DNA of 64,000 nt from Streptomyces sp. SPB162 (GCF_029504575.1 NZ_JAQFII010000002.1:457507-521506), one strand, 5' to 3'. Positions 1 to 9,089 are shown, numbered from the stretch's first letter. Notes: generated from the sequence alone by a model not told the origin. Numbers and translations: made by a program.

Positions 1-45
1 CCGGATCTGAGGTAACAGCGCGGCCACGCAGCCGGAGGAGCAGCC

Positions 46-2307
46 ATGAAGGCGACGGTTTCCGGTTCCACCGCGGTCGAGCTCACGATCGGCGGCTTGG
101 CCTGCGCCGCGTGCGCTGCCCGTGTGGAGAAGAAGCTGAACGGCTTGGACGGGGTGGACGCCACCGTCAGTTACGGCACGGAGACGGCGAAGATCGCCGT
201 TCACGGTGACGTGTCCGTCGCCGAACTGATCGCCACTGTGCGGACGGTGGGGCACTCCGCCACGACCACGGCACACCACCTGTCAGGTTCCGCCCCCACA
301 GCCCCCACCATTCCGTGCGCCCTGCGTCTCCTGCGTCGGCGACTGCTCATCGCCATGGTGTCGACCGCCCTGGTGATGGCGCTGACTCTCCTGCCCGGCC
401 GGCACGCCATGTCGGCACAGTGGCTTTCACTCGCTCTGGTGACGCCCGTCGTCGGTTATGCGGCCTGGCCGTTGCACCGAGCCGCATGGGTCAACCTGCG
501 CCACGGTGCCGTCACCATGGACACGCTGCTTTCGGTCGCCATCACGACCATGTTCACCTGGCCGCTGTGGGAACTGTGTTCCAGCCCCGCCGGCGCCCCC
601 GGAATGGCCCAAGGCTTCTCGTGGGTCTTCGCGCGGACGGGCGCGACGGGAGCCCTGTGCCCGGCGGCAGCAGCCGCGGTGACGACTCTCATCCTCTCCG
701 CGCGGTACTTCGAAGCCTGCTCCAAGCGCCGAGCCGGCAGCGTGCTCCGGATGGTACGCCGGCTGGCCGCGACCGAGGCGACGGTGTTCCGGGGTGGCGC
801 ACCGGAGCGAGTCCCCGTTCAGGACCTCGTCATCGGCGATACCTTTCGGGTCCGGCCCGGCGAGAAGATCGCCACTGACGGCCAGGTGCTCGCGGGCCAT
901 TCCGCCGTGGACGCTTCCTTGCTGACGGGTGTGTCCACTCCCGAGGAGGTATCGGCAGGCGACGTGGTCGCAGGGGCCACCGTCAACGCCGGCGGCCCCT
1001 TGATGGTCCGGGCCCTGCGGGTCGGCGCCGATACCCAGCTGGCCCGGACCGCTCAGGCCTTGGAAACAGCTCAGGCCGGCAGGATTTGGGCTCAACGATT
1101 CTCCGACAGCGCCTCCGCGTTCTTCGTGCCGACCGTCCTCGTCCTCGCCTTCGCCACGCTTGGACTGCAACTCGGTACGGGGGCCGCCGCCGGGAGTGCG
1201 CTCGTCGCTGCCATCACCGTGCTCATAGCCGCCGGCCCCTGTGCACTGGGTCTGGCTGTTCCCACCGCCCTGCTGGCCGGCACCGGACGCGGGGCTCAAC
1301 TGGGCATCCTCGTCAACGGCTCAGGAATTCTGGAGGCCGCCCGCGCGATCGACACCATCGTCCTGGACACCACCGGCGTCATCACCGCCGGGCGGCCGAC
1401 GGTCCTCCAGGTTCACTGTGCCGACGGCCAGGACGAGGGACAGCTACTGCGGTTCGCCGGTGCCGTTGCCGGAGCCTCACGCCTTCCTCACGGCCGGGCA
1501 GTGGCGACCGCGGCACGCGAGAGGATCGACAACCTCCCCGCGCCCGAGGACTTCGAGGAGATCCCGGGCCTCGGGGTGCAGGGGATCGTCGACGGCCAGG
1601 CCATTGTCATCGGCCGCCCTCAGCTGCTCCACGCGTGGGCAGTGGAGATACCGGAGAATCTCCGACAGGTCCAGGAGGCCGCGGAAGCCGCGGGACATCT
1701 GACGGTGACCGTGGCATGGGGTGACCGGGCACGCGCGGTCTTGGTGATGGCCGACACCGTCAGACCGAGCAGTCGCGAAGCCGTCGCTCAGCTCCGCACA
1801 CTGGGACTGTCCCCGATGCTGTTGACGGGTGACAGTCCCGGAGTCGCCAACGCGGTCGCGGCGAGGACGGGAATTGACGAGGTGGTGATCGCCGGAGCGC
1901 TCCCCCAGGCCAGGGCCGATGCCATCAAGGGGCTCCAAGCGCAGGGTCGCCGCGTTGCCGTGGTCGGCTACGGCACCGACGACTGTCCCGCCGTCGGGCA
2001 GGCCGACCTCGGTTTGGTCATCACGACCTCCGTCAGCGGCGCGAACCCGGCCACCGGCGACGTGACGCTGCTGCGCAGCGACCTGCGAACGGCCGCGGAC
2101 GCCATAGGCCTGTCCCGCCGCATCCTGATGACGATGAGGACCAATGTGCTTTTGGCGTTCGCCTACCACCTCGCGATGCTGCCGCTTGCGGCCGCCGGAC
2201 TGCTCAACCCGTTGATCGGCGGCAGCGCCATGGCCCTCCTCTCAGTTCTCGTCGTGGGGAACAGCCTGCTCCTGCGTCGGTTCCGTATCCGCTACCGCCG
2301 CCAGTAG
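46..2307 (+). CDS. Degenerate heavy-metal P1B-type ATPase (probable pseudo-ATPase)
   Basis: The protein (753 aa) aligns end to end with the CopA encoded at 6317-8588 and keeps an N-terminal HMA domain with CAAC at 20-23, the membrane segments, actuator and P/N domains. The functional motifs are altered. TGES is TGVS (294-297). The metal-site CPC is GPC (397-399). DKTGT is DTTGV (441-445), with Asp441 kept. SEHP is SRLP (478-481). GDGVND is GYGTDD (641-646). The YN and SS residues of the last helices are YH and LS. Only TGD (594-596) is normal. The frame is fully open and a GGAGGAG ribosome site precedes ATG. In P1B pumps these residues are needed for phosphorylation, dephosphorylation and copper passage, so transport is unlikely. 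A regulatory or copper-buffering role is inference. Confidence 0.85.
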   Translation: MKATVSGSTAVELTIGGLACAACAARVEKKLNGLDGVDATVSYGTETAKIAVHGDVSVAELIATVRTVGHSATTTAHHLSGSAPTAPTIPCALRLLRRRLLIAMVSTALVMALTLLPGRHAMSAQWLSLALVTPVVGYAAWPLHRAAWVNLRHGAVTMDTLLSVAITTMFTWPLWELCSSPAGAPGMAQGFSWVFARTGATGALCPAAAAAVTTLILSARYFEACSKRRAGSVLRMVRRLAATEATVFRGGAPERVPVQDLVIGDTFRVRPGEKIATDGQVLAGHSAVDASLLTGVSTPEEVSAGDVVAGATVNAGGPLMVRALRVGADTQLARTAQALETAQAGRIWAQRFSDSASAFFVPTVLVLAFATLGLQLGTGAAAGSALVAAITVLIAAGPCALGLAVPTALLAGTGRGAQLGILVNGSGILEAARAIDTIVLDTTGVITAGRPTVLQVHCADGQDEGQLLRFAGAVAGASRLPHGRAVATAARERIDNLPAPEDFEEIPGLGVQGIVDGQAIVIGRPQLLHAWAVEIPENLRQVQEAAEAAGHLTVTVAWGDRARAVLVMADTVRPSSREAVAQLRTLGLSPMLLTGDSPGVANAVAARTGIDEVVIAGALPQARADAIKGLQAQGRRVAVVGYGTDDCPAVGQADLGLVITTSVSGANPATGDVTLLRSDLRTAADAIGLSRRILMTMRTNVLLAFAYHLAMLPLAAAGLLNPLIGGSAMALLSVLVVGNSLLLRRFRIRYRRQ

Positions 2308-2376
2308 GCGCGTAAATCCAGACAACTCGAATGCAACGCGACTGGATGAAGGCCGCATTCGTGCTCAAATGCAAGC

Positions 2377-3228
2377 ATGACCCGTCACTTGGCCCGCGTC
2401 CTGCCGACTCCTCCCGACAAGCCCGTACCTCCTGCGGCCGAGGCCGATGCCTTCCGTACGTTCGCGCGCGGCCTCGCCGCGGGCACCCTGCCCTGGACCA
2501 CCGAGACAGCGAACTTCATCGGAGGCCTGTTCGACTCCTTGGCGGAGCGATGGGATACCGAGCAGGCCTCCGGGCGCAGCGAGCCCGTCCTCGACGCACT
2601 GGACCGCGGCGGTCGCTTTCCCCGAGGGGTCTGCCTGGAGTTGGGATCGGGGACGGGCACCTACACACCCGCCCTCTCCCGCGCCTTCACCACCGTCATC
2701 AGCGTCGATCTCTCTCAGAGGATGCTGCAACAGGCTCGCGGCCGATCACCCGTGCGCATCCGCGCCGACGCATCGCGCCTCCCGCTCCCCGATGGGAGCG
2801 TGGGTACCGTGGTGGCCGTCGACATATTGCTGTTCGCGCAGGAGACCGCCCGCGTCCTGCGATCGGACGGGGTGCTGTTATGGATCAACCAACTCGGACC
2901 TCAAGGCCCCCTGTTCTTGCCCGGTGATGATGTCGCCCGCGCGTTGCCCGGTACCTGGCAGGCCGTCGAAGCCGATGCCGGGTGGGGCACCTGGGCCAGC
3001 CTGCGCCGCGCGCGGTATCGACCGGTGTCGAGTGAGCGCGTCACCCGGCTTGCGGCGTATGGACGCACCCGACCTCGCCGGATGCGGAGTCGTCAGTCCG
3101 CATCCGGCGAGGCCGGACGAGTCGTGCACGCGTTCACGGACGGCTCTGCGGCAATCAGGCCGTGGCGGCCGTTTCGGCCTGCTCGCTGCTCTGCGACGCG
3201 GTCGCGGCAGGAGCCGTGCGCAGGGTGA
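2377..3228 (+). CDS. Class I SAM-dependent methyltransferase
   Basis: The predicted 283-residue protein has a Rossmann methyltransferase core. The SAM-binding motif ELGSGTG is at 88-94, followed by an acidic strand end (SVDLS) and a motif-IV-like VVAVDILLF. The substrate is not evident; such proteins are often annotated simply as class I methyltransferases. It sits 69 bp after the degenerate ATPase. No strong ribosome site is seen before this ATG, so the start is uncertain. The last 50 or so residues are Arg-rich, run through a strong hairpin (3073-3112) and overlap the convergent MFS gene by 74 bp. The natural stop was therefore probably earlier and has been lost by a frame change. Confidence 0.65.
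   Translation: MTRHLARVLPTPPDKPVPPAAEADAFRTFARGLAAGTLPWTTETANFIGGLFDSLAERWDTEQASGRSEPVLDALDRGGRFPRGVCLELGSGTGTYTPALSRAFTTVISVDLSQRMLQQARGRSPVRIRADASRLPLPDGSVGTVVAVDILLFAQETARVLRSDGVLLWINQLGPQGPLFLPGDDVARALPGTWQAVEADAGWGTWASLRRARYRPVSSERVTRLAAYGRTRPRRMRSRQSASGEAGRVVHAFTDGSAAIRPWRPFRPARCSATRSRQEPCAG
3073..3112. terminator. Bidirectional hairpin between convergent genes
   Basis: A perfect 16-bp stem (arms 3073-3088 and 3097-3112) encloses an 8-nt loop. It lies 43 bp past the MFS stop codon, at the point where the methyltransferase should end, so it probably terminates transcription from both sides. Confidence 0.75.
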
Positions 3229-4600
3229 GCAGGGAGGCGAGCGCGCCGGCGGCGGCGAGAGCCGCGGCGCCGAGGAATGCGGCGGAGAACCCGTTGGTGA
3301 GGGCGGTAGGACTGTCGAGTTGCCGGGCGCCGTGGGCGGCGGCCAACGCGGTCATGGCGGCCAGACCGAGTGCGGAGCCGACCTGGTAACTCGTGTTGAC
3401 GATGCCCGCGGCCAGACCCCCTTCTTCCGGGCGGGCACTGGACAGGGCCGTCCCCAGGGAGGGGATGAACGCCAGTGACATACCGACGGCCGCCAGCAGG
3501 GACGCGGGCAGGACGTCGACCCAGAAAGTACCGGCCGCGCGCGCGAAGGACAGCCAGACCATGCCCGCGGCCAGGGTGAACAACCCGGTGACGATCAACG
3601 GCTTCGGGCCGAAGCGGGCAATCAGCCGTGGTGCGAGGACGATCATCATGATCATGATGGCGACGGTCATGGGCAGCAGCGCGGAGCCGGACGCGAACGC
3701 GCCCAGCCCGAGAACCTGCTGCAGATAGAGGTTGAGGAAGAACCACATGGGGATCCAGGCGGCCGCCATCAGCAGCTGGGCGATGTTGGCACCGGCCAGG
3801 TTCGGCGCTCGCCAGATGGCCAGGCGCATCAGCGGCTCCCGCCGCTTGGACTGGATCGCGATGAACGCGCCGATCAGCGCCACTCCTGCCAGGAGGACCA
3901 GCCAGGTCTGCGCGGACCCCCAGCCGATCTCCGGGGCGCGCACGATGGCGTAGACGGCGGTGGCCAGTCCGGCAGTGACCGTGACGGCCCCCGCGAGGTC
4001 GATCGAGCCGCGACGGGCGGGAGCCGCGGGCATGACGCCCGGGGTGATGGCCAGGACGATCAGGGCGATGGGGATGTTGATGTAGAACACCCAGGGCCAG
4101 CTTGCGTACTGGGTGATGACCCCGCCAAGGAAGACACCGGCGGTGCCGCCTGCAGGAGCGGCCGCTCCATAGAGGGCGAATGCCTTGGCCAGCTCCGCGG
4201 GGCGGGAGCCGAACAGCATCATCAGCAGGGTGAGGGCAGACGGCGCGATCAACGCGGCACCAACCCCCTGCAAGGCGCGTCCGGACAACTCGACCCACAC
4301 CTCGCCCGCGAGTCCTGCGGTCAGCGATCCGACGGCGAGGACGATCCATCCGACCGTGAAGAGCCTCTTGGCGCCGAACAGGTCGGAGAGCCGGCCGCCG
4401 AGCAGCAGCAGGCCGCCGAAGGCCACGACGTAGGCGTTGAACACCCACGACAGGTTCTCCTGGGAGAAGCCCAGGTCACCCTGCATTTCAGGGAGGGCTA
4501 CGCCAATGATCGACGTATCCATGATCACCATGAACTGTGCCAGGGCGATCAGTGCGAGCGCCGTCCAGCGGCGCGGATGAGCGGCGGGTGGGGTGGACAT
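3155..4600 (-). CDS. MFS drug/metal exporter, DHA2 (EmrB/QacA) type
   Basis: The protein (481 aa) is a multi-pass major facilitator. An early helix has the DTSIIGVALP pattern and motif A (GGRLSDLFGAKR) follows the second helix, which is typical of the 14-helix DHA2 proton antiporters. The ATG at 4598-4600 was chosen over the longer reading frame to 4933. The longer frame would cross two CsoR-like operators and the copZ promoter, and the sequence after this ATG begins like family N-termini. The gene is divergent from copZ, and its upstream region carries palindromes at 4614-4630 and 4648-4662 that resemble the copZ operator. Copper induction through CsoR is therefore likely. The substrate is unknown. 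Confidence 0.85.
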   Translation of the reverse strand: MSTPPAAHPRRWTALALIALAQFMVIMDTSIIGVALPEMQGDLGFSQENLSWVFNAYVVAFGGLLLLGGRLSDLFGAKRLFTVGWIVLAVGSLTAGLAGEVWVELSGRALQGVGAALIAPSALTLLMMLFGSRPAELAKAFALYGAAAPAGGTAGVFLGGVITQYASWPWVFYINIPIALIVLAITPGVMPAAPARRGSIDLAGAVTVTAGLATAVYAIVRAPEIGWGSAQTWLVLLAGVALIGAFIAIQSKRREPLMRLAIWRAPNLAGANIAQLLMAAAWIPMWFFLNLYLQQVLGLGAFASGSALLPMTVAIMIMMIVLAPRLIARFGPKPLIVTGLFTLAAGMVWLSFARAAGTFWVDVLPASLLAAVGMSLAFIPSLGTALSSARPEEGGLAAGIVNTSYQVGSALGLAAMTALAAAHGARQLDSPTALTNGFSAAFLGAAALAAAGALASLLTLRTAPAATASQSSEQAETAATA

Positions 4601-4613
4601 GACGGGCGCTCCA

Positions 4614-4630
4614 ATACCGGAGGGGGGTAT
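4614..4630. promoter_or_regulatory. CsoR-like operator, imperfect (MFS leader)
   Basis: The 17-bp element ATACCGGAGGGGGGTAT has the ATACC/GGTAT ends and G-rich centre of the CsoR box but an imperfect left arm. It lies just upstream of the MFS start codon, where bound repressor could block initiation or elongation. Confidence 0.5.
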
Positions 4631-4647
4631 GCTTTGAAGCGTCAAGG

Positions 4648-4662
4648 TACCCCCTAGGGGTA
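4648..4662. promoter_or_regulatory. CsoR-like operator upstream of the MFS gene
   Basis: TACCCCCTAGGGGTA matches the TACCCC/GGGGTA palindrome found in front of copZ and csoR in this window. It lies 48 bp upstream of the MFS ATG, within the expected promoter zone. Confidence 0.75.
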
Positions 4663-4835
4663 TCAAGGACCAGGCTTTCGGCGAAAGAAGTTCGCTTGCG
4701 ACCGGATTCGCACCCACGTGGGGCCGGCGAGCCCCGAAGGGCGGGGCCACGTCCACAAGGGGCCCCGACGCCTGATCCCAGAGCGGGCGCCGTACAAACA
4801 GCGCGCAGCAAGCTCCACCCAGACACTCAAGCCGC

Positions 4836-4863
4836 TTGACTTTATACCCCCTGGGGGTATCTT
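4836..4863 (+). promoter_or_regulatory. copZ promoter with embedded CsoR operator
   Basis: A -35 box TTGACT (4836-4841) and a -10 box TATCTT (4858-4863) are 16 bp apart. The spacer holds a perfect palindrome, ATACCCCCTGGGGGTAT (4844-4860), with 8-bp arms. CsoR repressors bind such G-tract palindromes and release them on Cu(I) binding, so the copZ operon should be copper-induced. Confidence 0.85.
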
Positions 4864-4917
4864 GGTCAGCAATCAACCGGCAGCGCCGGGAGTGCTCGAG
4901 CAGCAGAGGACAGCGCC

Positions 4918-5193
4918 ATGACGTCGACCACACACGGCCACCGCACCACCTACACCGTTGCCGGCATGACCTGCGACCACTGCGTCAAGTCCGTCACCAC
5001 GGAAATCTCCAAGATCGCCGGGGTAACCGACGTCGACATCGATCTGCCCACGGGCGAGCTGACAGTGGCCTCGACCGAGACAGTCGACGACGCGGCGATC
5101 GCTGACGCAGTCGATGAGGCCGGCTACACAGTCGTCGCGGCAGCGGACCAGCCGGAACAGGCGTCGGGCAGTTGCTGCGGAACGTGTCGGTAA
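4918..5193 (+). CDS. copZ: Copper chaperone CopZ (HMA domain)
   Basis: This is a 91-residue cytosolic metallochaperone with one heavy-metal-associated domain. The MTCxxC loop is at 17-22 (Cys19 and Cys22 bind Cu(I)), followed by the usual beta-alpha-beta pattern. Beyond the domain there is a short tail with three more cysteines (CCGTC), which is unusual for CopZ and could add metal capacity. A GAGGAC ribosome site precedes the ATG. It is the first gene after the CsoR-controlled promoter and probably forms an operon with the secreted protein at 5282 and copA. It would deliver Cu(I) to the ATPase or to CsoR. Confidence 0.92.
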   Translation: MTSTTHGHRTTYTVAGMTCDHCVKSVTTEISKIAGVTDVDIDLPTGELTVASTETVDDAAIADAVDEAGYTVVAAADQPEQASGSCCGTCR

Positions 5194-5281
5194 GACCGCG
5201 CTCCCAAGTATCGCCACCCGTCGATGCCGGCCCTCTCCCGCCACCGTTCGCGTCGGCACCACAAAGGAAGGCAAGGCACAG

Positions 5282-6241
5282 ATGAACAACGGCAGCAAGG
5301 TCGGGGCTTTCGCAGCAGGTCTGGCGGTGACGTTCGCGGCCTCCTTCGGTATCGGTCACGCAGTCGGTCCTGTCGGTTCCCAGAGCGCGACAGCCCATGC
5401 CGAACACGGAGACGCCACGGGTACGAAGGGAGATACCGGCTCGACCGCCACCGAAGGGAGCCAACAGGCCGCCGACACGAGGCCCGGTGGGCTGGAAGTG
5501 TCCGAGCGTGGCTACACACTCGTACCGTCGGCCGAGCCGATGACGACGGGCGCTGCGCGTGATTTTCGCTTCCGTATCACCGGTCCCGACGGTAAGGCGG
5601 TCACCCGGTACAGCCTCTCGCACGAGAAGGCTCTGCACCTGATCGTCGCCCGACGGGACTTGTCCGGATTCCAGCATGTCCATCCCCAACTCAGCCCCGA
5701 CGGCTCGTGGAACGTGCCCCTCGCCTTCGACGCGGCCGGCACCTACCGCGTCTTCGCCGACTTCGTTCCCGCCGGCGGTACCGGCCTGACGCTGGGCGCG
5801 GATGTCTCCGTCGCAGGTGACTACCGGCCCGCCGCATTGCCGGCAGCGGCCCGGACAACAACGGTGGATGGGTACACCGTCACGCTTTCCGGCGACCTGA
5901 CTCCCCGGAAGGCCAGCATGCTCACGCTCTCCGTGACCAGGGACAGCCGCCCGGTCACCGATCTTCAGCCCTACCTCGGGGCCTATGGACATCTGGTCGC
6001 CCTGCGCCAGGGTGACATGGGCTATCTACACGTGCATCCGGAAGGCGCCCCAGGTGACGGGACGACCCCTGCCGGTCCTGGAATCTCCTTCCACGCGGTG
6101 GCCCCCAGCGCCGGCACCTACCGCCTCTACCTGGACTTCCAGCACGGTGGAACGGTGCATACCGCGGAGTTCACTGTCGTCGCCGGGACCCCGAGCACCA
6201 CCGCACCTTCAGCTCCGGAGCACGGCGGCCACGAACACTGA
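5282..6241 (+). CDS. Exported His-rich two-domain protein of the copper operon
   Basis: The protein (319 aa) starts with a membrane-spanning signal segment (residues 7-28), then a Ser/Thr-rich linker and two immunoglobulin-like repeats resembling YtkA-type domains. Each repeat carries a clustered histidine motif, QHVHP in the first and LHVHP in the second, and the protein ends in HGGHEH. These are plausible extracytoplasmic copper ligands. The AAGGAAGG ribosome site at 5264-5271 fixes this start over the longer frame from 5114. The gene lies 88 bp after copZ and 75 bp before copA with no operator between them, so cotranscription is likely. The family assignment is by pattern only; the copper role is inferred from context and the histidines. 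Confidence 0.75.
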   Translation: MNNGSKVGAFAAGLAVTFAASFGIGHAVGPVGSQSATAHAEHGDATGTKGDTGSTATEGSQQAADTRPGGLEVSERGYTLVPSAEPMTTGAARDFRFRITGPDGKAVTRYSLSHEKALHLIVARRDLSGFQHVHPQLSPDGSWNVPLAFDAAGTYRVFADFVPAGGTGLTLGADVSVAGDYRPAALPAAARTTTVDGYTVTLSGDLTPRKASMLTLSVTRDSRPVTDLQPYLGAYGHLVALRQGDMGYLHVHPEGAPGDGTTPAGPGISFHAVAPSAGTYRLYLDFQHGGTVHTAEFTVVAGTPSTTAPSAPEHGGHEH

Positions 6242-6316
6242 TCCGCCGTTCCCTCATCCGGCATAGGGAGCCGAACCGACAGGCCTCGACCTGGTGACGT
6301 TGCGAGGAGTTATTTG

Positions 6317-8588
6317 ATGAGCACAAGCACTGGGCAGGACGCAGGGTTGCTTGCGGACCAGGTCGAGCTGACGATCGGCGGCATGACGTGCGCCTCGTGC
6401 GCGGCCCGTATCGAGAAGAAGCTCAATCGGATGGACGGCGTCACGGCCACCGTCAACTACGCGACGGAGAAGGCCCAGGTCACCTTTGACGCCTCCGGAG
6501 AGGTGGGAGTGGCGGACCTGATCCGTGTGGTGGAACAGACCGGGTACACCGCCGCGGTACCCGTCTCCCCCGATGTCAGCGACGAACAGAACCGGCCCAC
6601 CGTGGACGTCCTGACGCCGTTGCGCCAGAGACTGGTCACCGCGATCGCACTCGCCGTCCCGGTGATCGCCCTGGCCATGGTGCCGGCCTGGCAGTTCACC
6701 AACTGGCAGTGGTTGTCCCTCACACTCGCCGCACCCGTCGTCAGCTACGCGGCCTCGCCCTTCCACAAGGCCGCTTGGACCAATCTGCGGCATGGCGCCG
6801 CCACCATGGACACGCTCGTCTCGGTCGGCACACTGGCTGCTTTCGTCTGGTCCCTCTGGGCCCTGTTCTTCGGAACTGCCGGAACCCCCGGTATGACGCA
6901 CCCCTTCGAACTGACCATCTCCCGCAGTGACGGCAGCGGCAATATCTACCTGGAGGCCGCCGCCGGTGTCACCGCGTTCATCCTGGCCGGACGCTTTTTC
7001 GAGGCGCGCTCCAAACGCAGCGCGGGCACCGCGCTGCGGGCTCTGCTGGAGATCGGAGCCAAGGATGTCAGCGTCCTGCGCGACGGTCGCGAGACGCGGG
7101 TTCCGGTTGCCGACCTGACGGTCGGCGACGTCTTCGTCGTCCGGCCTGGCGAGAAGATCGCCACGGACGGGGTCGTGGAGCAGGGCAGTTCTGCGGTGGA
7201 TGAGAGCATGCTGACCGGTGAGTCCGTCCCTGTCGAAGTCGCGATCGGCGACCCGGTCACCGGGGCGACGGTCAACATCGGCGGACGCCTGGTGGTGCGA
7301 ACCACCCGAGTTGGCGGAGATACCCAATTGGCCCGGATGGCCCGCCTGGTCGAAGACGCCCAGAACGGCAAGGCCGCTGCCCAGCGCCTGGCCGACAAGA
7401 TCTCCGCGATCTTCGTACCGGTAGTCATCACCCTGGCACTGGCCACACTCGGTTTCTGGCTCGGATCCGGTTCCGGATGGACCGCTGCGTTCACCGCGGC
7501 GGTTGCTGTTTCTGATCATCGCGTGCCCTTGCGCGCTGGGTCTGGCGACCCCTACTGCTTTGATGGTGGGAACCGGCAGGGGCGCCCAACTGGGCGTCCT
7601 CATCAAGGGCCCCGAGGTCCTCGAGAACACCCGGAGGGTCGACACCATCGTTCTCGACAAGACCGGCACCGTCACCACGGGCGCGATGAGCTTGTTGGGC
7701 ATCCATCTGGTCGAAGGCCAGGAGGAGACCGACGTCCTTCGTCTGGCCGGCGCCCTCGAACACGCCTCGGAACATCCCATCGCCCAGGCCGTGGCCAGGG
7801 GAGCGATTGCCAAAGTCGGCGTCCTTCCCGTGCCGGAGGACTTCTCCAACGTTCCCGGTCTGGGCGTTCAAGGCATGGTCGACGGGCATGCCGTCCTCGT
7901 CGGGCGCGAGAGGCTCTTGCGCGAGTGGTCCATCGGTCTGCCAGAGTCCCTCCAGCGAGCCAAGAAGTCCGCCGAAGGCTCGGGCCGAACGGCCATCATC
8001 GTCGCCTGGGACGGCGAGGCGCGCGCGGTCCTCGAAGTGGCCGATGCGGTGAAACCCACCAGCGCACAGGCCATCGCGCAGCTACGTCTCCTGGGCTTGA
8101 CGCCTGTACTCCTCACGGGCGACAACCAGGCCATCGCCGAATCGGTCGCGGCCGAGGTGGGCATCGCTCCCTCTGACGTCATCGCCGAGGTCATGCCTGA
8201 GGACAAAGTCGAGGTCGTCAGGAAGATGCAGGCCGAAGGTCGCATTGTGGCGATGGTCGGAGACGGGGTCAACGACGCCGCTGCTCTCGCCCAGGCCGAC
8301 CTGGGACTCGCCATGGGCACCGGCACCGACGCCGCGATCGAAGCCGCGGACCTGACCTTGGTGCGTGGCGATCTGCTGGCCGCCGTAGATGCCATCCGGC
8401 TGGCGCGCAGAACACTGGGAACGATCAAGACCAACCTCTTCTGGGCCTTCGGCTACAACGTCGCGGCCCTCCCCTTGGCCGCCGCCGGCCTGCTCAACCC
8501 GATGATCGCGGGCGCTGCGATGGCGTTCTCATCGGTTTTTGTCGTCGGAAACAGCCTGCGCCTGCGCAATTTCCAAACCGGGGCCTGA
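6317..8588 (+). pseudogene. copA: Copper-exporting P1B-ATPase CopA, one-base frameshift
   Basis: The gene encodes a CopA-type Cu(I) export pump with all motifs intact: MTCASC in the N-terminal HMA domain, TGES (300-303), CPC, DKTGT, SEHP, GDGVND and the YN and SS residues of the last helices. The frame breaks at 7503-7504. The first frame runs on to 8176 and the second starts at 7503. Removing one T there restores a continuous protein of about 756 residues, the normal length. ATG 6317 follows a GAGGAG ribosome site; a TTG directly before it is an alternative. It is the third gene of the copZ operon. The single-base lesion could be real or an assembly error; if real, the locus has no working pump. 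Confidence 0.9.
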
Positions 8589-8598
8589 AAGGGCCCCG
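8579..8598 (+). terminator. Hairpin overlapping the copA stop
   Basis: A 7-bp GC stem (CGGGGCC/GGCCCCG) with the TGA stop in its loop ends the copZ-copA operon just before the csoR promoter. No clear T-run follows, so termination strength is uncertain. Confidence 0.45.
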
Positions 8599-8642
8599 AT
8601 CACTGTCCACTGGTATCGCCGAGGCACGCTCAGGTGGGACGC

Positions 8643-8657
8643 TACCCCCGAGGGGTA
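8643..8657. promoter_or_regulatory. CsoR operator in the csoR promoter
   Basis: TACCCCCGAGGGGTA has the same TACCCC/GGGGTA palindrome as the copZ operator and lies 37 bp before the csoR start codon. This implies autoregulation. Confidence 0.8.
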
Positions 8658-8694
8658 CACCAAAGGCATGCACAGCGGACGAACGAAGGCGGTC

Positions 8695-8976
8695 ATGGCC
8701 GGTTACAGCACCAGCAAGGACGACATCCTCAAGCGTCTTCGTCGCATCGAGGGCCAGATTCGCGGACTCCAGCGCATGGTGGACGAAGACACCTACTGCA
8801 TCGACGTTCTGACGCAGGTCTCCGCGGCCAATCGTGCTCTGCAGTCGGTGGCCGTCGCCCTGGTCGACGAACACCTCAAGTGCTGCGTCACCGAAGCGAT
8901 CAGTGCGGGCGGGGACGAAGCCCGAGCCAAGGTCGAGGAAGCTTCCGCGGCTATCGCCAGGCTCGTCCGCTCCTGA
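8695..8976 (+). CDS. csoR: Copper-sensing repressor CsoR
   Basis: This is a 93-residue all-helical DUF156-family regulator. The Cu(I)-binding triad of the family is visible as Cys35, His60 and Cys64, nearly the same numbering as in the Mycobacterium protein, and the N-terminal helix carries the basic LKRLRRIEGQIRG DNA-contact segment. ATG 8695 is preferred because GAAGGCGG lies just upstream; an in-frame ATG at 8668 has no proper ribosome site. The gene follows copA by about 106 bp and has its own operator, so it likely represses itself, the copZ operon and the divergent MFS gene, with Cu(I) releasing it. Confidence 0.92.
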   Translation: MAGYSTSKDDILKRLRRIEGQIRGLQRMVDEDTYCIDVLTQVSAANRALQSVAVALVDEHLKCCVTEAISAGGDEARAKVEEASAAIARLVRS

Positions 8977-9089
8977 ACAGGACAGACGCATGGGCTCGGC
9001 GAAACGTGCGGCCACGGGCCGCGAGAACGGGCGTGCCGACCCCCCCGGCCCGTGGTGCGACCCAGCGCGCTCTCCCGGTCCCCGCGACC

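Noticed and set aside
4601..4933. N-terminal extension of the MFS protein by 111 residues
   Set aside because: The extension crosses the CsoR boxes and the copZ promoter and has no homology-like features.
7495..7515. Programmed frameshift in copA like that known for E. coli copA
   Set aside because: The E. coli event follows the metal-binding domain at a slippery A-rich site with a pseudoknot. Here the site lies before the CPC helix and has no slippery run.
6254..7849. 531-codon minus-strand frame opposite copA
   Set aside because: Antisense to a motif-perfect P1B-ATPase; no recognisable protein features.
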